The position numbers were made by a program, and so were the translations under genes. From NCBI RefSeq assembly GCF_009932355.1, contig NZ_LEKU01000015.1, positions 1 to 59,217 on the forward strand: 59,217 nucleotides of DNA, given 5' to 3'. Positions 51,598-59,162 of the stretch are shown here, piece by piece. This DNA is from Riemerella anatipestifer_E. Lineage in GTDB: Bacteria; Bacteroidota; Bacteroidia; Flavobacteriales; Weeksellaceae. Each line of letters opens with the position of its first letter. Within the stretch, counting starts at the first letter, position 1. The notes below the pieces were generated by a model, which saw only the letters and a program-made list of their open reading frames with translations, was not told the DNA's origin and searched no databases.

Positions 51598-53826
51598 ATG
51601 GATAATCAAAAAAATATTTATAAAAAATTGTTGCCGATAGTTCTAATGCTATTGGCAACTACAACCATTTTCGCCCAAAAAGTGGTGCGATATGACCTTT
51701 ACGTAAAAGACACTATTGTTAATTTTACAGGAAAAGAAAAAAGGGCAATAGCCGTAAACGGACAAATTCCTATGCCAACACTCACCTTTACCGAAGGCGA
51801 TACGGCAGAAATTCATGTTCATAATAGGCTCAGAGAAAGCACATCGTTGCATTGGCACGGATTGTATTTGCCCAATAAAGAAGATGGTGTGCCCTACTTG
51901 ACCCAAATGCCCATTGAACCGAATACGACCCACGTATATCGTTTCCCAATTATTCAAAACGGTACACATTGGTATCACAGCCACAGCGGACTGCAAGAAC
52001 AAATCGGAATGTACGGCTCAATGGTTTTGCTCAAAAGAGCAGACGACCCAACTTTCAGAAAAGGCATTGATGATTTGCCTTCTGTGCCTATTATTTTGAG
52101 CGAATGGACAGACTATAATCCTGATAATGTACACCGAATGTTGCACAATGCTAATGATTGGTTCGCCATTAAAAAAAACGCTGTGCAGAGTTATGCAGAA
52201 GCCAAAAAAGCAGGACATTTCAAAACCAAATTGACCAACGAATGGAAACGAATGTTGGCAATGGACGTGAGTGATGTATATTATGACAAATTCTTGATTA
52301 ACGGAACATCTGAAAGCCAACTCGCTCAATTCAAAGCAGGCGACAAAGTAAGGTTGCGAATATCAAACGGTGGTGCATCTTCCTATTTTTGGCTCACGTA
52401 TGCAGGTGGAAAAATGACTGTCGTTGCCAATGATGGCAATGATGTTGAGCCTGTTGTGGTGGATAGACTAATTATAGGAGTTTCAGAAACCTATGATGTC
52501 ATCGTTACCATTCCGGCAGAAAATACTTCCTATGAATTTTTGGCAACACCCGAAGACCGAACTAAATCGGCATCTATTTACATAGGTTCAGGTATTAAGC
52601 AGTTGGCAAGTCCATTGCCTAAACTGAAATACTTTGAAGGTATGAAGATGATGAACGATATGATGAAAATGGATGGCACAATGAACGATATGGGTATGGA
52701 TATGTCATTGCAACAAATGGATATGAATACGGTAATGTACCCTGAGATTACAGGAGAAAATAAACCCAAAAAATCCGAACATTCAGACCATAGCAATCAT
52801 ACAATGCCCAGTAATGACATTGTTACCTTAAACTACGCAATGCTGAAATCACCTACCAAAACCACTTTGCCAAAAGATGCACCTATCAGAGAATTAAGGT
52901 TTGAATTAACAGGCAATATGAACCGCTATGTGTGGAGTATGGACAACCGAGTGCTTGCTGAAACTGATAAAATTCTAATCAAAAAAGGAGAAATTGTAAG
53001 AATAACACTCTACAACAACTCGATGATGCGACACCCGATGCACTTGCACGGACACGATTTTAGGGTTATAAACGGGCAAGGCGATTATGCACCGCTTAAA
53101 AATGTTTTGGACATAATGCCTATGGAAACCAATGTGATTGAGTTTGAAGCCAATTTAGAAGGCGATTGGTTTTTTCATTGTCATATTCTCTACCATATGA
53201 TGGCAGGGATGAACCGAGTTTTTAGTACAGAAAACCAAGCACCCAATCCATTGTTGCCTGACAAAAAATGGGCTTACAAAAAACTACAAAGAGAAAGCAA
53301 CGAACTACATTTTATGTTTCAAAACGACTTTGCAACAAATGGAAATGATGGTATGACAATGTTGCAAAATACCCGATGGAGTTTTGGCACTGAATGGCGT
53401 TTGGGATATAGCGACAAACACGGATACGAAACAGAAACACACATAGGGCGATACATAGGCAGAAACCAATGGCTAATGCCCTTTATTGGCTTTGATTGGC
53501 GATACAGAAAGCACGAAACACCAGAAAAAAATCTTTTTGGGCAGACTAATACCAAAGACAATCGGACACAGTTTAGTTTAGGGGTTGCATATACTCTGCC
53601 AATGCTTATAATTTTACAAACAGAAGTCTATCACGATGGAAACGTAAGAGTACAATTAAGACGTGAAGACATTCCACTTTCAAAAAGGTTTAGAGCTGCA
53701 TTTATGGTAAATACAGACAGAGAATATATGCTTGGACTGAATTATATCGCAAGTAAAAACTTAGGTTTCAGAACGCATTACGACAGTGATATGGGTTTTG
53801 GAGTAGGACTGACATTTAATTATTAA
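51598..53826 (+). CDS. multicopper oxidase with C-terminal CopB-like outer-membrane domain
   Basis: 742 aa. A signal peptide (residues 1-26, ending FAQ) is followed by cupredoxin domains with the copper-binding motifs HWHG (85-88), HWYHSH (124-129), HPMHLHGH and HCHILYHMMAGM near residue 520. A Met-rich segment (MKMMNDMMKMDGTMND, about 350-370) precedes domain 3, as in CopA/CueO-type oxidases. From about residue 560 the protein continues as a CopB-like outer-membrane barrel domain (TRWSFGTEWRLGYSDKHGYE to the C-terminal GLTFNY). It is the CopA and CopB functions joined in one chain. It probably oxidises Cu(I) in the periplasm. Confidence 0.88.
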   Translation: MDNQKNIYKKLLPIVLMLLATTTIFAQKVVRYDLYVKDTIVNFTGKEKRAIAVNGQIPMPTLTFTEGDTAEIHVHNRLRESTSLHWHGLYLPNKEDGVPYLTQMPIEPNTTHVYRFPIIQNGTHWYHSHSGLQEQIGMYGSMVLLKRADDPTFRKGIDDLPSVPIILSEWTDYNPDNVHRMLHNANDWFAIKKNAVQSYAEAKKAGHFKTKLTNEWKRMLAMDVSDVYYDKFLINGTSESQLAQFKAGDKVRLRISNGGASSYFWLTYAGGKMTVVANDGNDVEPVVVDRLIIGVSETYDVIVTIPAENTSYEFLATPEDRTKSASIYIGSGIKQLASPLPKLKYFEGMKMMNDMMKMDGTMNDMGMDMSLQQMDMNTVMYPEITGENKPKKSEHSDHSNHTMPSNDIVTLNYAMLKSPTKTTLPKDAPIRELRFELTGNMNRYVWSMDNRVLAETDKILIKKGEIVRITLYNNSMMRHPMHLHGHDFRVINGQGDYAPLKNVLDIMPMETNVIEFEANLEGDWFFHCHILYHMMAGMNRVFSTENQAPNPLLPDKKWAYKKLQRESNELHFMFQNDFATNGNDGMTMLQNTRWSFGTEWRLGYSDKHGYETETHIGRYIGRNQWLMPFIGFDWRYRKHETPEKNLFGQTNTKDNRTQFSLGVAYTLPMLIILQTEVYHDGNVRVQLRREDIPLSKRFRAAFMVNTDREYMLGLNYIASKNLGFRTHYDSDMGFGVGLTFNY

Positions 53827-53958
53827 AACCAACCCACAAGCCATACACATTGCCAAGTCGCACGAGCCGATACGCAAACCAAAACTTGGCAAAGAGTATG
53901 GCTTCCCAACAGTAACAGAATTGACCGACTATATAACGGACAAAAAAGAACAACGAAG

Positions 53959-54090
53959 GCACAACATCGGTTTTGCGTAATGGCGGGTTCAGCGCAAAAT
54001 TGTAATTTTGTGCATCTAATTAGCATTTTGGTAGGCTGACAGTGAAGTGCATCTAAGTCCGCCACTACGCAAAGCCGAGAACCGTTACCA
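53959..54090 (+). repeat. attC-like site 6 (type B)
   Basis: GCACAACATCGGTTTTGCG, TGGCGGG on the left and CCGCCACTACGCAAAGCCGA on the right, ending ACCGTTACC from cassette 7. Related to site 3. Confidence 0.8.
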
Positions 54091-54679
54091 GCTATACACT
54101 CCAAACATTTTGCTAAGGAACTGAAACGATTCAAAACGCTCTAAATTGTGAATAATAAGAAACTGAATTCAGACCCAGCTGAGCAGAATGTGTTATGGGT
54201 CTAAATTCATTTTCTACAACGGACGACTTGAAAGCATATTTGAATGAGTCGACTCTTAAAAAATGTTGGAGAGTACAGCTGATAACTCGCAACGCTCGAC
54301 TAAATGTTGGACTTTTAAAATCTAAAAAGAGAGGAAAAACCCCAAAGGAAAGAACCTCAAACTGACGAAAAGCGGAAAAACGAATGGATTTCGGAACTGA
54401 AAACTGAAAAAGAATAACTAAAAAACTGTGGAACTGACTTAAAGGCTGAAAAACTAAACGGTCAAATTGTGGACTTGAACGCTGAAAACGTGAAAAATGT
54501 GCGGACTGAAAACTATGCGGAAAAGACACCACGCCGAAAAAAATAGTACAGCTGGTAACAAGGTATTGCCGCAAGCGGGGGTTAATTGCTTTTTTAGAAA
54601 ATTTTGTTTATCTTTGAAGTATGGTATTTTAGTTGAAGTTAGGTGCTAATAAGCCCCGCCTTCGGCAATACCTGGACCG
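54085..54679 (+). mobile_element. gene cassette 7: promoter cassette, copy 2
   Basis: Starts TTACCAGC; its attC opens with GCTGGTAAC (54551-54559). 595 bp, same sequence as cassette 4 with scattered substitutions and several indels. Carries the promoter 54585-54616. Confidence 0.75.
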
Positions 54680-54685
54680 TTGTAG
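54553..54685 (+). repeat. attC-like site 7 (type C)
   Basis: TGGTAACAAGGTATTGCCGC, AAGCGGGG on the left and CCCCGCCTTCGGCAATACC on the right, ending GTTGTAGGT from cassette 8. Near-copy of site 4. Confidence 0.8.
54585..54616 (+). promoter_or_regulatory. promoter inside attC-like site 7, reading into the lipocalin-like gene
   Basis: ATTG (54585-54588), 20-nt spacer, TATCTTTG (54609-54616). Corresponds to the promoter in site 4. Confidence 0.6.
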
Positions 54686-55461
54686 GTAATTTCATGTCAA
54701 ACGTTATGTTATAATTTAAATCAAGTATTTAATTAATTGAATGGGCGGGGAGAAATTAACTAAAAAAAAAGATTCCGATTCGACGTCCTTAGTTCCAAAG
54801 TGGAATAATTCGGGAAGTAATAAAATTATGAGAAAACTTACATTTTTGATGGCTATAATTCTGTTTGGAGGAATTTTGTTTCAATCTTGTCGAAAAGAAG
54901 ATGAACAATCTAAAACACTTAAATCTTTAATTGTTGGAGAATGGAAAGTGATTTCTTATGAGATTTCGAATTTTGAAAACTCAGGTGAGACAATTGATGA
55001 CACAAGGGGAATTGTTCCAAGACCTATTATTATATTTAATTCCGATGGTACAACATCTCATACTATTTTCGGGTCTACAAGAAATTTGACATATAAATTG
55101 GAAGCCGATAAATTAACCTTTAGTCAAGAAATTGCATTTGATCATAAAGAATTCGAGTGTGTAATTTCTGGAAACACACTGACTTTAAGACGAAATGATT
55201 TAAGAAATCATAACGCTTATAGTGAGCAAACAAAAGTTGTTCTTGAAAGATATACAAAATAAAAGAAACTACCTACAACATAGTATTTGCAAAAGGCGGA
55301 ATTTAGGGGATGATAGAAGATTTAGTAATATCTATTCGCAAAATGCTTTTCAATTCAACTATTTTGAGTAATTTAGCTTCATTGAAAAAGCATTCGCTTC
55401 GGTTGTACTGAATTGAACTTATCGTCCAATTCAAACCCGCCCTTCGCAAATACTTTTTCCG
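54680..55461 (+). mobile_element. gene cassette 8: lipocalin-like lipoprotein
   Basis: Starts TTGTAGGT; its attC opens with ACCTACAAC (55271-55279), the reverse complement of GTTGTAGGT. Confidence 0.8.
54828..55262 (+). CDS. lipocalin-like lipoprotein (144 aa)
   Basis: Starts at the ATG 54828 (MRKLTFLMAIILFGGILFQS, Cys21). The longer open frame upstream has no signal peptide logic. After the lipobox comes a small beta-barrel-like domain (LIVGEWKVISYEISNFEN, IIIFNSDGTTSHTIFGS, YKLEADKLTFSQEIAF, TLRRNDLRNHNAYSEQTKVV) of the lipocalin-like type common in Bacteroidetes lipoproteins. Ligand unknown. It is read from the promoter in the attC of the preceding cassette. Confidence 0.7.
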   Translation: MRKLTFLMAIILFGGILFQSCRKEDEQSKTLKSLIVGEWKVISYEISNFENSGETIDDTRGIVPRPIIIFNSDGTTSHTIFGSTRNLTYKLEADKLTFSQEIAFDHKEFECVISGNTLTLRRNDLRNHNAYSEQTKVVLERYTK

Positions 55462-55467
55462 TTAGCA
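55273..55467 (+). repeat. attC-like site 8 (type A)
   Basis: CTACAACATAGTATTTGC, AAAAGGCGG on the left; CGCCCTTCGCAAATACT, TTTTCCGTTAGC on the right. The central segment is shared with sites 5 and 10 (TTGAAAAAGCAT). Confidence 0.85.
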
Positions 55468-56478
55468 GTAATGGTAGCACGACCGTCAACGAATAGAAAA
55501 ATATGACACTACACGAAGCAATAGAAAAGCTTTTACGACAAACTGGACGACCTATGACTACCCAGCAAATTGCTGACGAGTTGAATAAAAATGGTTGGTA
55601 TCAGAAAAAGGACGGCTCGACAATTCAGGCATTTCAAATTCACGGCAGGACAAGAAACTATGCAAATATTTTTGACCGTGATGGTTCGACCGTTTCCCTA
55701 ATCGGACAAGCAGTTACTAAAGCAAAACCTGTGACAAGTTCACAACCTAAGACAGTTGAAAAAATTGTAAAAGCAATCTCGACAAATACCAAAACATCGT
55801 TCGACCCAATTTCAAACTCGGACACGACCATTTTGATTTTAGGGACAATGCCAGGCGACAAATCTCTTGAACTTGGCGAGTATTACGGACATCCAAGAAA
55901 TAAATTTTGGAAAATCATATCGAGAATAACAGAGAACAATTTGCCTCTGACATACACGGATAAAAAAGAACTTTTACTAAAAACTAAAATTGGAATTTGG
56001 GACGTAGCTCATAAAGCAAATAGAAAAGGTAGCCTCGACAGTGCAATCGAAGATGAAGAACCAAACGACTTGGACAATTTTATCGCTAGACATAAGAATT
56101 TAAAAGTAATTGGCTTCAATGGGACAAAATCCCAAGCACTTTTCGACAAGTATTTTGACAGACAAAGTGGCTTAAAATATATTTCTTTACCAAGCACAAG
56201 CCCTGCAAACACAGGTATTGACTTTGACAACATTTGCAAACAATGGCGACAAATATTGACGAAATAATTAACGGACGACCAAGAACCACTACTGCTAACA
56301 TAGTATTGGCAAAATGCGGGGGAATGTCTAAGTTGAACTACTCTACTTTTTTATCCGCCGCTATTTTTTCATTCCACAATTTTTTATAACTTAGTTCCAC
56401 GAAAAAAATATCGGCTACGATTGGTTGAAACTGAACTTTTCGTTCATTTTCGCCCGCACTTCGCCAATACTTTTTCCG
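55462..56478 (+). mobile_element. gene cassette 9: DNA glycosylase-like protein
   Basis: Starts TTAGCAGTA; its attC opens with TACTGCTAAC (56290-56299), the exact reverse complement of GTTAGCAGTA. Confidence 0.8.
55503..56267 (+). CDS. hypoxanthine/uracil-DNA glycosylase superfamily protein with HARE-HTH domain
   Basis: 254 aa. Residues 1-70 form a winged HTH of the HARE-HTH type (MTLHEAIEKLLRQTGRPMTT, then FQIHGRTRNYANIFDRDGS), a domain that also occurs on restriction and chromatin proteins. Residues about 100-250 are a UDG-superfamily fold close to family 6 (hypoxanthine-DNA glycosylase): ILILGTMPGDKSLELGEYYG, HPRNKFWKIISRI, IGIWDVAHKANRKGS and YISLPSTSPANTGIDF. It should excise a modified base; the HTH may recognise modified DNA. 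A repair function or an anti-phage function against modified DNA is possible; the choice cannot be made from sequence. Confidence 0.8.
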   Translation: MTLHEAIEKLLRQTGRPMTTQQIADELNKNGWYQKKDGSTIQAFQIHGRTRNYANIFDRDGSTVSLIGQAVTKAKPVTSSQPKTVEKIVKAISTNTKTSFDPISNSDTTILILGTMPGDKSLELGEYYGHPRNKFWKIISRITENNLPLTYTDKKELLLKTKIGIWDVAHKANRKGSLDSAIEDEEPNDLDNFIARHKNLKVIGFNGTKSQALFDKYFDRQSGLKYISLPSTSPANTGIDFDNICKQWRQILTK

Positions 56479-56484
56479 TTAGCG
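56293..56484 (+). repeat. attC-like site 9 (type A)
   Basis: TGCTAACATAGTATTGGC, AAAATGCGGG on the left and CCCGCACTTCGCCAATACT, TTTTCCGTTAGCGG on the right. Paired changes (TTGGC/GCCAA and TGCGGG/CCCGCA) relative to the other type A sites keep the helix. Confidence 0.85.
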
Positions 56485-57963
56485 GTAATTATAAAACAAA
56501 ATGACTGTAAAAAACATAATAGATGCTATTTCATTACTTTTTAGTTTTGAGATAATTGAAGAAAAAGAAAATGAAGTAATTTTCAAAATTGTTTCTGATA
56601 AGAATGCAACACTTTATCTTTCAGAAGTTGAAGAAATAATCAAAAATTTAAAATCAATAAACGAAAGTGACGTTGAATTAGTTACACAGAATTACTATGA
56701 AGTATTAATCAGACAAGAAAATAGAGGAATTATTTTTGGTGGTGAATTAGTAAAAAATGATTTAGTAAATAAAATTGAATATAAAATTGATAAGCCAACT
56801 AATGAATATTTAATATTTTTTTTATATAATCTATCAAAATATGATGCGCCTAGAATATTAAGGAGTGGAATTGCTAGTTCTAGATTGAGAAGGATTTACG
56901 AAAACAATAATGAATCTCAACTTTCCTTATTCGACCTAAATATTTTGGATGTCATAAAAAATATTTTGCCTCGATTTGAAACACTTCTAATAAAATCAGA
57001 AACTCAGAGAAAAAAAACTGAATTTGAGCAATTAGTTTACGCTTTTTTATTTAATTTAAGTTATAATATGGATTACACTCTTCAACCTTTGAGATTTATG
57101 GATGAATTTATCCAACCATATCGTCTAGGAAGATTGAGGAAAACAATGTTTTCAAGTTTAGAACCCCCAAAAAGACTTTATAATAATGAATTAATTTTAT
57201 ATTATCAAAAAGGTATATCAAGTGATGGATTAGATCACCAATTTCTTTCATTTTACCACGTTATTGAACATTTTTTTGAAAAAATTTACAATGATGATAT
57301 TATTAATGGAATTAAAACAGAACTAACAAAACCTAACTTTTCTTATAAAAGAACAAAGGATATATCTTCATTGGTATCTTTAATTCAAAAGAGACTGCGT
57401 TACAAAAACGAAGAATTTGAAATTAATGAATTGGAAGCATTAGAGTTAACATTAAAGAAGTTTGTAAACGACATAGATGCTTTAAAATCAGAACTCGAAA
57501 CTATTTCAACCGATTTAATAGAATACTTTAAGACTAATGAGGTTCCCTTTTGTAAAGGAAACAAGGTAAACTTTGATAGTAATAATTTTGATGAAATTTA
57601 TAAAAATTTAGCAAAAAGAATTTATTATACAAGAAACGCAATAGTTCATAGTAAAGAAACTGACAAAACTAAATACACACCTTTTAGAGATGATAAAAAT
57701 TTAATAAATGAAATTTATTTAATGAGACTGTTATCTGAACTTATTATTTTAGAAAATTCAGTTGAATTATAACTACCGCTAACATAGTATTTGCAAAAGG
57801 CGGGGTTTAGGGAATTGTAGAAAAAAAGGTAATATTTCATCGCAAAATGCTTTTCATTCCCACAATTTTGTTTAATTTAGTGGTATTGAAAAAGCATTTG
57901 CTACGGTTGAACCGAATTGAACTTAAGGTTCATTTTAGTTCCGCCCTTCGCAAATACTTACCA
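56479..57963 (+). mobile_element. gene cassette 10: HEPN-like protein
   Basis: Starts TTAGCGGTA; its attC opens with TACCGCTAAC (57774-57783), the exact reverse complement of GTTAGCGGTA. Confidence 0.8.
56501..57772 (+). CDS. probable HEPN-domain protein (423 aa), unknown function
   Basis: AT-rich gene for a soluble, mostly helical protein. The last 60 residues contain RNAIVH (residues 378-383) within YYTRNAIVHSKE, a good match to the R-x4-H motif of HEPN domains, many of which are RNases in toxin-antitoxin and abortive-infection systems. A further conserved-looking stretch is LDHQFLSFYHVIEHFFEKIY. No other domain is recognised. As a lone cassette gene 22 nt from its cassette boundary it must be read from upstream. 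Phage defence is a reasonable guess, not shown by sequence alone. Confidence 0.55.
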   Translation: MTVKNIIDAISLLFSFEIIEEKENEVIFKIVSDKNATLYLSEVEEIIKNLKSINESDVELVTQNYYEVLIRQENRGIIFGGELVKNDLVNKIEYKIDKPTNEYLIFFLYNLSKYDAPRILRSGIASSRLRRIYENNNESQLSLFDLNILDVIKNILPRFETLLIKSETQRKKTEFEQLVYAFLFNLSYNMDYTLQPLRFMDEFIQPYRLGRLRKTMFSSLEPPKRLYNNELILYYQKGISSDGLDHQFLSFYHVIEHFFEKIYNDDIINGIKTELTKPNFSYKRTKDISSLVSLIQKRLRYKNEEFEINELEALELTLKKFVNDIDALKSELETISTDLIEYFKTNEVPFCKGNKVNFDSNNFDEIYKNLAKRIYYTRNAIVHSKETDKTKYTPFRDDKNLINEIYLMRLLSELIILENSVEL

Positions 57964-57969
57964 TTATGT
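57777..57969 (+). repeat. attC-like site 10 (type A, altered 3' end)
   Basis: CGCTAACATAGTATTTGC, AAAAGGCGGGG on the left; CCGCCCTTCGCAAATACTTA on the right. The final CCGTT of other type A sites reads CCATT here and part of the TTTTT run is lost. The crossover G is an A at 57963. Confidence 0.8.
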
Positions 57970-57980
57970 GCCATTTTTGA

Positions 57981-59147
57981 ATGACAATGCGAATAGATAC
58001 AGACAAACAAATGAATTTACTTAGTGATAAGAACGTTGCAATAATTGGTGGTGGACCCGTTGGACTGACTATGGCAAAATTATTACAGCAAAACGGCGTG
58101 GACGCTACAGTTTACGAGAGAGACAAAGACCGAGATGCCAGGATTTTTGGTGGAACACTTGACCTGCACAGGGATTCGGGACAGGAAGCAATGAAAAGAG
58201 CGGGATTGTTACAAACTTATTATGACTTAGCTTTACCAATGGGTGTAAATATTGCTGATGAAAAGGGTAATATTTTAACCACAAAAAATGTAAAGCCCGA
58301 AAATCGGTTTGACAATCCTGAAATAAACAGAAATGACTTAAGAACTATCTTATTAAATAGCCTACAAAATGACACCGTCATTTGGGATAGAAAACTTGTT
58401 ACGCTTGAACCTGATAAGGAGAAGTGGACACTAACTTTTGAAGATAAACCGAGTGAAACAGCAGATCTGGTTATTATTGCCAATGGTGGAATGTCTAAAG
58501 TAAGAAAATTTGTTACCGACACGGAAGTTGAAGAAACAGGTACTTTCAATATACAAGCCGATATTCATCAACCAGAGGTGAACTGTCCTGGATTTTTTCA
58601 GCTATGCAATGGAAACCGGCTAATGGCTGCTCATCAAGGTAATTTATTATTTGCGAATCCTAATAATAATGGTGCATTGCATTTTGGAATAAGTTTTAAA
58701 ACATCTGATGAATGGAAAAGCAAGACTCTGGTAGATTTTCAAGACAGAAATAGTGTCGTTGATTTTCTCCTGAAAAAATTTTCCGATTGGGATGAACGCT
58801 ACAAAGAACTGATTCGTGTGACATCATCTTTTGTAGGGTTAGCGACACGAATATTTCCCTTAGGTAAGTCTTGGAAAAGTAAGCGTCCATTACCCATAAC
58901 GATGATTGGAGATGCTGCTCATTTGATGCCTCCTTTTGCAGGACAAGGCGTAAACAGCGGGTTGATGGATGCCTTGATATTGTCGGATAATCTGACCAAT
59001 GGGAAATTTAACAGCATTGAAGAGGCTATTGAAAATTATGAACAGCAAATGTTTATCTATGGCAAAGAAGCACAAGAAGAATCAACTCAAAACGAAATTG
59101 AAATGTTTAAACCCGACTTTACGTTTCAGCAATTGTTAAATGTATAA
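57981..59147 (+). CDS. tet(X): tetracycline-inactivating flavin monooxygenase Tet(X)
   Basis: 388 aa, the family's full length, starting MTMRIDTDKQMNLL. FAD-binding motifs are VAIIGGGPVGLTMAKLLQQN (about residues 19-38) and GDAAHLMPPFAGQGVNSGL (about 311-329), with the central RNDL and DRKLV segments of class A flavin monooxygenases. Tet(X) hydroxylates tetracyclines at C11a with NADPH and O2. Compared with the Tet(X2) sequence I remember, several substitutions are present near the N-terminus (for example ATVYERDKDRDARIFGG), so it is a distinct allele; its activity range cannot be predicted here. The start is 17 nt inside its cassette, so transcription must come from upstream. Confidence 0.95.
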   Translation: MTMRIDTDKQMNLLSDKNVAIIGGGPVGLTMAKLLQQNGVDATVYERDKDRDARIFGGTLDLHRDSGQEAMKRAGLLQTYYDLALPMGVNIADEKGNILTTKNVKPENRFDNPEINRNDLRTILLNSLQNDTVIWDRKLVTLEPDKEKWTLTFEDKPSETADLVIIANGGMSKVRKFVTDTEVEETGTFNIQADIHQPEVNCPGFFQLCNGNRLMAAHQGNLLFANPNNNGALHFGISFKTSDEWKSKTLVDFQDRNSVVDFLLKKFSDWDERYKELIRVTSSFVGLATRIFPLGKSWKSKRPLPITMIGDAAHLMPPFAGQGVNSGLMDALILSDNLTNGKFNSIEEAIENYEQQMFIYGKEAQEESTQNEIEMFKPDFTFQQLLNV

Positions 59148-59162
59148 AATGGAATAAAACGG

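Larger units (their letters stand above)
48750..54084 (+). mobile_element. gene cassette 6: five-gene copper-resistance cassette (5.3 kb)
   Basis: Starts TTGTGCC; its attC opens with GGCACAAC (53958-53965), the exact reverse complement of GTTGTGCC. Five genes on the plus strand in one apparent operon. The flanks inside the cassette (48756-48890 and 53827-53957) are non-coding and share a short CCGATACGCAAxCCAA motif. Confidence 0.8.

Noticed and set aside
46342..57969. Type A repeats (CTAACATAGTATTTGC...CGCAAATACT) as MITEs or IS remnants
   Set aside because: The outermost bases differ per copy and match the neighbouring cassette's start, there are no target duplications, and other sites with different sequence have the same layout. 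attC-like sites explain this better.
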